A stretch of 10,704 nt of DNA from positions 1 through 10,704 of the forward strand of contig PXSE01000022.1 of the NCBI GenBank assembly GCA_003022905.1. Reading direction: 5' to 3'. This document shows, piece by piece, positions 1 through 5,711 of this stretch. This stretch comes from Halobacteriales archaeon QS_9_68_42. GTDB lineage: Archaea; Halobacteriota; Halobacteria; Halobacteriales; Haloarculaceae. Numbering within the stretch: position 1 is the first letter of the stretch; every line of letters starts with the position of its first letter. The notes under the pieces are model-generated. The model was not told where the DNA came from, searched no databases, and was given only the letters and a program-made list of their open reading frames with translations. A program made the translations under genes and the position numbers.

Positions 1-708
1 GGCCGCCTCCGCACGCTGGTCGACGTGGTCCAACATTGCGCCCACGACCGCCGTCGAGGAGGCCAGACCGCCGAAAAAGCCCGTGACGGCGATGCCCCGA
101 CCGCCGTACACCCGGACGATGGCGTAGTTGACGATGCCGATACCGGCGACGAAAACGACCATCAGCCAGACGATCCGCGGCTCGAAACTCACCGACAGGT
201 CGCCGGAGCCGACGGTCTCCTCGCCGGCCGGCAGTAACGGGTAGATGACGAACGCGAGAATGGCGAACTCGGTTCCGGCCCGGACCTCCTCCCGGGAGAG
301 CGCATCGGCGATGCCGTGGAGCTCCGTCCGGAGGACGAGCAGAAGCGAGGAGACGACCGCGACGGCGACCCCCTCCAGAACGAACCCGGAAGCGACCAGG
401 CCGCCGACGCCGTAGGCGACCAAGAGCGTCGTCGACGTCGTCAGCGAGAGGGTGTCCGCGTCGCCGACGAGCCCCTGGACGCCGAGGACGACAGCCACCG
501 CGACGACGAACAGGCCGCCGACGACCACGAGCAGCGGCCGTTCGAGGATGGTGAACACCGCCGCCACGAGGCTCACCAGCGCGAACGTCCGGATGCCGGC
601 CGTCTTGTCGGACCACTCCCGCTCGAGGCCCAAGAAGAGACCGAGCGCCGCTGCCAGCACCAACTCGATGACCGTGTCGTCCAGCACCGCAATACCGACC
701 TGGCTCAT
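1..708 (-). CDS. MgtC/SapB plus DUF4010 family membrane protein (3' end outside window)
   Basis: Only the first 236 residues are in the window; the frame is still open at base 1. The N-terminal half is a string of hydrophobic helices carrying the MgtC/SapB signature: GLEREW at about residues 27-32 followed by KTAGIRTF at 35-42. A second module begins near residue 180 and contains YGGRG (201-205) and GFFGGLASSTA (210-220), typical of DUF4010. Proteins with this two-part architecture are usually a little over 400 residues, so rather more than half is seen. They are integral membrane proteins; MgtC relatives affect Mg2+ homeostasis and ATP synthase, but transport has not been settled for the DUF4010 branch, so no substrate is assigned. 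The start is the ATG at 708 because an in-frame TAA lies just upstream (after seven codons) and an AT-rich element sits at the right distance for a leaderless transcript. Confidence 0.82.
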   Translation of the reverse strand, partial: MSQVGIAVLDDTVIELVLAAALGLFLGLEREWSDKTAGIRTFALVSLVAAVFTILERPLLVVVGGLFVVAVAVVLGVQGLVGDADTLSLTTSTTLLVAYGVGGLVASGFVLEGVAVAVVSSLLLVLRTELHGIADALSREEVRAGTEFAILAFVIYPLLPAGEETVGSGDLSVSFEPRIVWLMVVFVAGIGIVNYAIVRVYGGRGIAVTGFFGGLASSTAVVGAMLDHVDQRAEAA

Positions 709-730
709 CGGCGAGCGTTCGGCGGGCGAT

Positions 731-753
731 TAGTTAACAGTTGTTGATAATAC
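731..753 (-). promoter_or_regulatory. AT-rich promoter element of the MgtC/DUF4010 gene
   Basis: This is the most AT-rich stretch in the neighbourhood. Read on the minus strand it contains TATTATC and GTTAACTAA. The GTTAAC core lies about 26-31 nt upstream of the ATG at 708, the distance expected for an archaeal TATA box of a leaderless mRNA. No Shine-Dalgarno-like sequence precedes the start. The assignment rests on position and composition only. Confidence 0.5.
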
Positions 754-757
754 GACT

Positions 758-806
758 CCGTTGTCGGGTTCTGTCCAACTGCCCCGGCAGGACGGGCGAG
801 CAACGG
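758..806. repeat. Nested inverted repeat in the gap between the MgtC-like and NUDIX genes
   Basis: Three inverted-repeat pairs share nearly one centre: CCGTTG (758-763) with CAACGG (801-806), GTC (773-775) with GAC (791-793), and CTGCC (779-783) with GGCAG (786-790). It lies 50-98 nt upstream of the MgtC-like start and about 107 nt or more beyond the NUDIX stop. It could be a transcript 3'-end structure or a regulatory site. The rest of 709-912 shows no convincing gene. Confidence 0.35.
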
Positions 807-875
807 GACGGACCAGTTCGGCAGGGCCCGAAATCAGTCGGAAACGGTGCGTCGGATGCAAACACGGAGGCCGGC

Positions 876-913
876 ACTGCCGGATTGACCCCACCGTCGT
901 GCGTTCCGGCAGT
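876..913 (-). terminator. Inverted repeat at the end of the NUDIX gene
   Basis: ACTGCCGG (876-883) and CCGGCAGT (906-913) form a perfect 8-bp stem around a 22-nt loop, and the second arm touches the NUDIX stop codon (913-915). There is no following T-run, so it is at best a weak or processing-type 3' end. It may simply be chance in GC-rich DNA. Confidence 0.25.
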
Positions 914-1470
914 CAGGGTCGGCGGCCGAATTCGCGCGCCTCGCCCCGGAGGCGTTCGAACGCGGCTTCGAAACAGCGGACGTCGAGCAGGCGGGTTCGC
1001 TCGGCACTGTCGACCAGTTCCTCCGGGTCCCGAAACCCGACCGCGCTCGGTTCGTCGCCGGTCCGCGGAGTTCCGGCGGTTCGGCCGCGTTCGACGGCGA
1101 AACAGACCGTGAGAATCGATCCGTCGTCGGGGTCGTCGACGTCGAGGTCGGTGTGGACGAGCTTGAGGTCCTCGGGGGGCGTTCGCAAGCGGGTCTCCTC
1201 GCGGAGCTCTCTGGTCGCTCCGACCGCGGCCGACTCGTTGACCTCCAGGACGCCACCCGGTATCGTCCAGGCCCCCTCGTAGGGAGGCTGTGACCGTTTG
1301 ACGAACAGCGCGCGGTCGCCGTCGAGCACGACGACGCGGGCGACCGGAACCGGGTTCTGGAAAATTAGTTCCTCGCACGTCGGGCAGAACCGGCGCTCGC
1401 GTTCCTCGAACGACCTGGATTCGAGTCCTGTCCCGCAGTACGGACAGGGACTCGGCTTCCGTTTGGTCAT
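913..1470 (-). CDS. NUDIX hydrolase with N-terminal zinc ribbon
   Basis: A 185-residue soluble protein. Residues 9-32 hold CPYC and CPTC (Cys9, 12, 29, 32), a zinc ribbon. After a strand reading NPVPVARVVV (39-48) comes the NUDIX box at about 73-95: GG-VLEVN-E-(7 residues)-REL-R-EE. The glutamates that bind the divalent metal are present, but the usual Gly near the end of the box is Arg94. Family members split a nucleoside diphosphate linked to another group; the zinc ribbon resembles the NudC/ADP-sugar pyrophosphatase arrangement, yet the substrate cannot be read from the sequence. The ATG at 1470 is chosen because it starts 8 residues before the first zinc-binding Cys; the in-frame extension upstream to 1647 looks non-coding. 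It is a single gene with its own promoter region. Confidence 0.88.
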   Translation of the reverse strand: MTKRKPSPCPYCGTGLESRSFEERERRFCPTCEELIFQNPVPVARVVVLDGDRALFVKRSQPPYEGAWTIPGGVLEVNESAAVGATRELREETRLRTPPEDLKLVHTDLDVDDPDDGSILTVCFAVERGRTAGTPRTGDEPSAVGFRDPEELVDSAERTRLLDVRCFEAAFERLRGEAREFGRRP

Positions 1471-1501
1471 CGCGTTGCTCGTGTCGGTACGTCGGGACCA
1501 C

Positions 1502-1521
1502 CCTAATTCCTCGGGATTAGG
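1502..1521 (-). promoter_or_regulatory. Palindrome in the NUDIX promoter (candidate operator)
   Basis: CCTAAT (1502-1507) and ATTAGG (1516-1521) form a near-perfect 20-bp palindrome, matching at 16 of 20 positions. It lies 32-51 nt upstream of the NUDIX start and includes the only AT-rich bases of the 189-bp gap 1471-1659. A dimeric repressor site overlapping the TATA region is one reading; the AT part may simply be the TATA box of a short-leader transcript. Nothing else is seen in this gap. Confidence 0.4.
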
Positions 1522-1659
1522 ACCGAATCGCGCCCAGCACGTAGCGCGACAGTCGGAACGACGACGAATCCACCACCCTCTCGGGCAGTACGCCCGGGTC
1601 TCGGCCCGTCTCGGGTTCAGCCCGACTCCGTCTCGGTGAGATTGCACTGGTGGCGGCGC

Positions 1660-1935
1660 TCAGTACCGCCGGTCGGTCTCCCGGAGACGCCGGCCGTCCC
1701 GCGGGCAGTAATCGAACTCGGGGTCCCGGGCGCGAAAGTCGCACTCCGGGCACTCCTTGACCGGGGGCGTCTCCCCCTCGTCGCCGTCGCCGCCCAGCGA
1801 CCGCGAGAAGAGGAATGGAACGAACGGGACGACGAGGAACAGCAGTAGCGACCCCGTGGCGACGTAGATGGCGGCGCTGACCGCGAGGCTGACGAGCAGG
1901 CCGGCGAGGGCGGTGAGCATCCGGGACCGGGCCAT
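1660..1935 (-). CDS. Small membrane protein with two helices and C-terminal zinc-ribbon-like motif
   Basis: A 91-residue protein of unknown function. Two hydrophobic segments (about residues 6-26 and 28-44) form a helical hairpin. An acidic Gly/Asp/Glu linker follows, then CPEC (Cys62, Cys65), an FDYCP motif with Cys77, and Asp80 where the fourth Cys of a zinc ribbon would normally be. Short haloarchaeal membrane proteins ending in a CPxC...FDYCPxDG tail are common, but I know of no assigned role. The ATG at 1935 is preferred over an in-frame ATG at 2037: the 34 extra residues are neither hydrophobic nor family-like, and their codons have poorer GC3 than the rest. Its nearest neighbours are on the same strand but separated by 189 bp and 269 bp, so operon membership is unlikely. 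Confidence 0.68.
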   Translation of the reverse strand: MARSRMLTALAGLLVSLAVSAAIYVATGSLLLFLVVPFVPFLFSRSLGGDGDEGETPPVKECPECDFRARDPEFDYCPRDGRRLRETDRRY

Positions 1936-2089
1936 CGGTCGACGGTAGACGCCGACGGCGGTTGGACGTTTCGGAACGGACGACCGGATAGGTTCCGCCC
2001 CGTCCTCTGGCCGATTCAACCCGGCGAGAAACGACATCGAGCGGTTCAGATACTGGCGACGACGCCGGCACGGGGCCGGACGGCCAGAT

Positions 2090-2231
2090 AATCCCTTCGA
2101 CTCCGGCTTCGCTCCCGTCGAACCGCGGGTCCGATGGCGTTCGCCTTACTTGCCCTCGGATTCGGGCTCACTTCCGTCGGGCCGCAGATCCGACGACGTT
2201 CGCCTCACTTCCCCTCGAAGTTCGGCTCACT
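2090..2231 (-). repeat. Degenerate 59-bp tandem repeat including a gene's last codons and stop
   Basis: Read on the minus strand, units begin at 2231, 2172 and 2113, exactly 59 bp apart. The first unit holds the last eight codons and stop of the hydratase fusion (SEPNFEGK, stop) plus its 3' flank. The second matches at about 46 of 59 positions and still encodes SEPESEGK followed by a stop. The third is recognisable only over about its first 24 bases. The gap 1936-2204 contains no gene beyond these copies. Confidence 0.75.
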
Positions 2232-4220
2232 GTCGCCCATGAAGGCGGTGATACCCTCCATGAGGTCGTCGGTGTTGATGAGGTGGCCGAACGCCTGGGC
2301 CTCGAGTTCGAGGCCAGCGTCGATGTCGTCGTAGCCGCGGAGTATCGCCCGCTTGGTGAGCTTCTGGGAGATGGGCGGGCCGGCCGCCAGGTCGGCGGCG
2401 AACTCGTGGACCCGCTCGTCGAACGCTTCGTTTTCGACGACCTCGTTGACGACGTCATAGTCGTACATCGTTTCGGGGTCGTACCGCTCGGCGGTGAAGA
2501 CGATCTCCTTGGCGCGGCCGAAGCCGGTGACGCGCAGGAGCCGCTGGGTGCCGCCCCAGCCTGGCAACAGGCCGAGGTTGTGCTCCGGCGTACCGAGTTC
2601 CGAGCGCTCGGAGGCGATGCGGAAGTCACAGCACAGCGCCAGCTCGAAGCCGCCGCCCAGCGCGAAGCCGTCGATGCCGGCGACGACGGGCATGTCGACC
2701 TCCTCGAGTCTGCCGAAGGTGCGCTGGCCCTTCCGGGACAGCTCGATGGCCTCCAGCGGGTCGGCGTTGCTCGCCATCGAGGTGACGTCGGCGCCCGCCG
2801 AGAAGGCGCGGTCGCCCTTGCCCGTGATGAGCAGCGCACGGACCTCCTCGTCGTCCTCGAGCAGGTCGATGGCCTCGGCGAGCTCGTCCATCAGCGCCGG
2901 GTTGATGGTGTTCATCCGGGCCTCCCGGTCCAGGACGATTTGGCCGACCATGTCGCCGGGGTAGCGGACCTCGATGTTGGTGAACTCGACGCCGTCCTCC
3001 TCGTCGCCGCCGCCGTGGAAACCGCCGGCTTCGGCGGCCTCCCGTAGGCTGTCGGAGACCTCGAAGCGCGGGTGACCGGTCTCCTCGCCCAGTTCCTCCA
3101 GCGTCTCGACCAGCGCCTCGAGACCGTGGTCGTCGACCGTCTTCGCCGGTCCCTCCGGGAAGCCGGCCCCGAGCATGACCGCCTCGTCGATGGCGTCCGG
3201 TCCGGCAACGTCGCCGCCGACGAGGTTGCCGACCTCGTTGGCCATCGCCGCGAGGAACCGCTCGGCTATCTTGTCGTTGCCCGCGTCCGTGGGGATGTCC
3301 GGGCCGTCGCCGTCGACGGTTTCGCCGTCTTCCTGAGACGTCTCCGACGTCTCTCCGTCCCCGTAATCGTAGACGCCCTGGCCGGTCTTCCGTCCGTACC
3401 GTTCCTCGTCGATGAGTTCCTGGAGGAACGGTGCCGGCTCGTAGGCCCCCCCGAGTTCCTCGTTCATGTAGTCGAGGACGTGGTGGGTGACGTCGTGGCC
3501 GGTCATGTCGCCGAGTTCGAAAACGCCCATCGGCAGCCCCATGTCGAACTTCGTGGTGGAGTCGATTTCCTCGGCCGTTGCGACGTCCTCGCTGACCATC
3601 CAGCAGGCCTCGTTCATCAGCGGCACGAGGATGCGGTTGACGATGAAGCCCGGCGAGTCCTTCTGGACGCGGACGGGCGTCTTCCCGAAGTCCTCGGCGA
3701 GTTCCTCGGCGATCTCGAGCGTCGACTCGTCGGTGTGGGCGCCGGTGATGACCTCGACGAGCTGCATCCGGACCGGCGGGTTGAAGAAGTGCATGCCGCA
3801 GAACTGCCCGGGCCGGTCGGTGGCCTCCGAGAGGTCGGTGATAGAGAGCGAGGAGGTGTTGCTGGCGACGATGGCGCGGTCGGGCAGGTGCTCCTCGACG
3901 TCCGTGTAGACGTCCTCCTTGATCTCCATCTGCTCGGGGACGGCCTCGATGACAAAGTCGGCGTCGCCGACGGCCGCCTCGACGTCGACGTACGGCGTCA
4001 CCCGGTCCAGCGCCTCGTCGGCCTCGTCGTCGGGTATCTGCTCCTTCTCGGCGAGTTTTCCGAGGGACCACTCGATGTCGTCGTAGCCGCTCTGAACGAA
4101 CTCCTCTTTGACGTCCCGCAGGTTCACGTCGTACCCCGCGAGGGCGGCGACCTCCGCGATGCCGTGGCCCATGTTACCGGCGCCGAGCACCGCGACGGTC
4201 TCGATGTCGTCGAATTCCAT
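2205..4220 (-). CDS. Bifunctional 3-hydroxyacyl-CoA dehydrogenase / enoyl-CoA hydratase
   Basis: A 671-residue fusion for beta-oxidation steps two and three: hydration of trans-2-enoyl-CoA, then NAD-dependent oxidation of the L-3-hydroxyacyl-CoA. Residues 1 to about 285 are the dehydrogenase: dinucleotide-binding GAGNMG (13-18), Ser120, the catalytic HFFNP (His144, Asn147) and Glu156. A Gly/Asp/Glu linker (about 287-315) leads to a second dehydrogenase C-terminal domain (about 315-400). Residues 411-671 are a crotonase domain with AFSAGAD (472-478), GGGFEL (Glu526) and TPEHNLGLLPGWGGTQR (Glu546); both glutamates needed for hydratase activity are there. The domain order is the reverse of bacterial FadB/FadJ and matches archaeal fusions such as that of Metallosphaera. 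The ATG at 4220 is chosen because it puts GAGNMG at residue 13; an in-frame TTG at 4340 would add 40 unrelated residues. It diverges from an acyl-CoA dehydrogenase that makes its substrate. Confidence 0.93.
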   Translation of the reverse strand: MEFDDIETVAVLGAGNMGHGIAEVAALAGYDVNLRDVKEEFVQSGYDDIEWSLGKLAEKEQIPDDEADEALDRVTPYVDVEAAVGDADFVIEAVPEQMEIKEDVYTDVEEHLPDRAIVASNTSSLSITDLSEATDRPGQFCGMHFFNPPVRMQLVEVITGAHTDESTLEIAEELAEDFGKTPVRVQKDSPGFIVNRILVPLMNEACWMVSEDVATAEEIDSTTKFDMGLPMGVFELGDMTGHDVTHHVLDYMNEELGGAYEPAPFLQELIDEERYGRKTGQGVYDYGDGETSETSQEDGETVDGDGPDIPTDAGNDKIAERFLAAMANEVGNLVGGDVAGPDAIDEAVMLGAGFPEGPAKTVDDHGLEALVETLEELGEETGHPRFEVSDSLREAAEAGGFHGGGDEEDGVEFTNIEVRYPGDMVGQIVLDREARMNTINPALMDELAEAIDLLEDDEEVRALLITGKGDRAFSAGADVTSMASNADPLEAIELSRKGQRTFGRLEEVDMPVVAGIDGFALGGGFELALCCDFRIASERSELGTPEHNLGLLPGWGGTQRLLRVTGFGRAKEIVFTAERYDPETMYDYDVVNEVVENEAFDERVHEFAADLAAGPPISQKLTKRAILRGYDDIDAGLELEAQAFGHLINTDDLMEGITAFMGDSEPNFEGK

Positions 4221-4351
4221 TGTGACAGCAGGACGGTCTTGCGGAATCCGTTTCAACGTTTCTGTCTCGCTTCGTTTCGCGGGAACCGGTCGAACGGCGC
4301 GAGAACGTGGGGATTGAGAAACGTTATGTGTTGTCACCAACGTGAAGAACC
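4221..4351. promoter_or_regulatory. Shared divergent promoter region of the beta-oxidation gene pair
   Basis: These 131 bp separate the two divergent fatty-acid genes. The 8-mer GAAACGTT occurs once facing each gene: minus strand at 4255-4262, 35-42 nt before the start at 4220, and plus strand at 4318-4325, 27-34 nt before the start at 4352. On the plus side ACGTTATG also falls at the TATA distance for a leaderless transcript. The paired arrangement suggests a common activator or repressor, or similar core promoters. No Shine-Dalgarno sequence precedes either start. Confidence 0.5.
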
Positions 4352-5506
4352 ATGGACTTCGCCATCACGGACGAACAGGAGCAGATCAGAGAGGAGGTCC
4401 GCCGCTTCGCCGAGAACGAGGTTCGCCCTCACGCAAAGGAGTACGACCGCGAGGAGAAGTTCCCCCACGACATCGTTGATGAGGCCGCCGAGATGGGCCT
4501 GACCGGCGCGACCATCCCTATCGAGTACGGCGGCGCCGGCTACGACGCCGTCGACTCGGTGCTCATCGCCGAGGAGCTGTTCGCCGCCGACCCCGGCATC
4601 GCGCTGTCGATTCTCGCCACCAGTTTCGGCACGGAGGCCATCCTCGAGTACGGCACCGAGGCCCAGAAGGAGGAGTACCTCGAACCCGTCGCCCGCGGTG
4701 AGGCAATCTCCGGGGCCGCCATCTCCGAACCGGACACGGGGTCGGACGTCTCCTCTGTGAGCACGCGCGCCGAGAAGGACGGCGACGAGTGGGTGATCAA
4801 CGGCAACAAAATGTGGATCACCAACGGCTCCGTCGGTGACTTCTTCGTCGTCCTCTGCAAGACCGACCCCGACGCCGAGGGCCGCTACAACGGCTTCAGC
4901 CAGATCATCGTCGAATCGGACCGCGACGGCTTCGAAGCCGACAAGATTACCGGCAAAATGGGGATTCGGGCCTCCGACACGGCCGAACTCATCCTCGACG
5001 ACGTGCGAGTGCCCGAGGAGAACCTCGTCGGCACCGAGGGGATGGGCTTTCTCCAGCAGATGCAGTTCTTCGACGCCACCCGGACCGGCGTCGCCGCCCA
5101 GGGCGTCGGCATCGCCAAGGGCGCCGCCGAGCGCGCCCTCGAGTACGCCCAGGAACGCGAGCAGTTCGGCCAGCCCATCGGCGACTTCCAGGCCATCCAG
5201 CACAAACTCGCCGACATGCACACCGAAACTGAGGCCGCCCGCAACCTCACCTACAAGTCCGCCTGGTCGGTCGACTCCGGCGGCTCGCCGAACACCAAGC
5301 TCGCCTCGATGGCCAAGGAGTACGCCTCCCGGGTCGCCGTCGAGGCCGCAAACGAGTGCGTCCAGATCCACGGCGGGTCGGGCTACGTCGACGACTTCGA
5401 CGCCGAACGATTGTATCGGGACGCCAAAATTACCCAGATCTACGAGGGCACCACCGAGATCCAAAAGATGATCATCGCCCGCGAACTCCAGGGCAAGGGC
5501 TTCTGA
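4352..5506 (+). CDS. Acyl-CoA dehydrogenase
   Basis: A 384-residue, full-length member of the FAD-dependent acyl-CoA dehydrogenase family, catalysing the first step of beta-oxidation: alpha,beta-desaturation of acyl-CoA with electrons passed to electron-transfer flavoprotein. The N-terminal helical domain is followed by SEPDTGSD (125-132) and WITNG (155-159), which line the flavin and substrate pocket, then REQFGQPI (269-276), QIHGGSGY (338-345) and the IYEGTTEIQ motif (363-371) with Glu365 as the predicted catalytic base. Chain-length preference cannot be told from the sequence. The ATG at 4352 yields the usual MDFxxTDEQ beginning and sits 27-34 nt behind the GAAACGTT element. Its product is the substrate of the divergently encoded hydratase/dehydrogenase. 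A T-run follows the stop codon. Confidence 0.95.
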   Translation: MDFAITDEQEQIREEVRRFAENEVRPHAKEYDREEKFPHDIVDEAAEMGLTGATIPIEYGGAGYDAVDSVLIAEELFAADPGIALSILATSFGTEAILEYGTEAQKEEYLEPVARGEAISGAAISEPDTGSDVSSVSTRAEKDGDEWVINGNKMWITNGSVGDFFVVLCKTDPDAEGRYNGFSQIIVESDRDGFEADKITGKMGIRASDTAELILDDVRVPEENLVGTEGMGFLQQMQFFDATRTGVAAQGVGIAKGAAERALEYAQEREQFGQPIGDFQAIQHKLADMHTETEAARNLTYKSAWSVDSGGSPNTKLASMAKEYASRVAVEAANECVQIHGGSGYVDDFDAERLYRDAKITQIYEGTTEIQKMIIARELQGKGF

Positions 5507-5512
5507 GCCCGC

Positions 5513-5517
5513 TTTTT
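5513..5517 (+). terminator. Oligo-T transcription end after the acyl-CoA dehydrogenase gene
   Basis: TTTTT begins 7 nt after the TGA. Archaeal RNA polymerase commonly stops at such T-runs on the non-template strand without needing a hairpin. A weak inverted repeat (GGTTCG 5527-5532 with CGAACC 5542-5547) lies just beyond. Confidence 0.5.
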
Positions 5518-5580
5518 ACTCTCTCGGGTTCGCGCCTCGCACGAACCGCTCGGTCGCAAAAACGTGGGGAAAAACTTCTG

Positions 5581-5607
5581 CCGGCGGCGAACGCAGTGAG
5601 CCGCCGG
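5581..5607. repeat. Hairpin with haloarchaeal GAACGCAGTGA loop
   Basis: CCGGCGGC (5581-5588) pairs perfectly with GCCGCCGG (5600-5607) around an 11-nt loop reading GAACGCAGTGA. Similar GAACG...AGTGAG elements are, as I recall, scattered through haloarchaeal intergenic DNA, and the 59-bp repeat at 2090-2231 has the same GGCGAACG and AGTGAGCC words. It lies in the 205-bp gap between the acyl-CoA dehydrogenase gene and rtcB, which otherwise contains no gene. Confidence 0.45.
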
Positions 5608-5646
5608 TGAACCGCTCGCGCCCGCGGGGCGTTCGCGGATGCCGGG

Positions 5647-5677
5647 ACGACCCGGAGACTCTCTCCGGGCGGGTCGT
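5647..5677. promoter_or_regulatory. Interrupted hairpin just upstream of the rtcB promoter
   Basis: ACGACCC (5647-5653) pairs with GGGTCGT (5671-5677), and GGAGA (5654-5658) with TCTCC (5662-5666), leaving a 3-nt loop and a 4-nt bulge at 5667-5670. The structure ends 4 nt before the TATA-like element, where a regulator would contact a promoter. It could equally insulate rtcB from upstream transcription. Confidence 0.35.
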
Positions 5678-5680
5678 AAG

Positions 5681-5687
5681 TTATTGG
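5681..5687 (+). promoter_or_regulatory. TATA-like element of rtcB
   Basis: TTATTGG lies 25-31 nt upstream of the rtcB ATG at 5712 in an otherwise GC-rich stretch, fitting a leaderless promoter. GAAACGTT, seen twice at the beta-oxidation promoters, occurs again at 5699-5706, but here directly in front of the start codon. Confidence 0.5.
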
Positions 5688-5711
5688 ACCGGGCGCACGA
5701 AACGTTCAGGT

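Noticed and set aside
1936..2037. Longer start (ATG at 2037) for the small membrane protein
   Set aside because: The extra 34 residues have weaker codon bias and no hydrophobic or motif character; the ATG at 1935 sits right before the first helix.
4221..4340. In-frame N-terminal extension of the dehydrogenase/hydratase fusion from a TTG
   Set aside because: The 40 added residues are basic and unlike the family, and would use up most of the divergent promoter; the ATG at 4220 puts the nucleotide-binding motif at the normal place.
3072..4502. 476-residue open frame on the plus strand
   Set aside because: It is antisense to the dehydrogenase/hydratase fusion, runs into the acyl-CoA dehydrogenase gene in another frame, and shows no family motif.
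4334..5464. 376-residue open frame on the minus strand
   Set aside because: It is antisense to the acyl-CoA dehydrogenase gene, whose signature motifs are complete; the product is Gly/Val/Asp repeats without motifs.
5607..5711. In-frame upstream extension of rtcB
   Set aside because: It would run through the hairpins and TATA-like element; RtcB proteins begin near the ATG at 5712.
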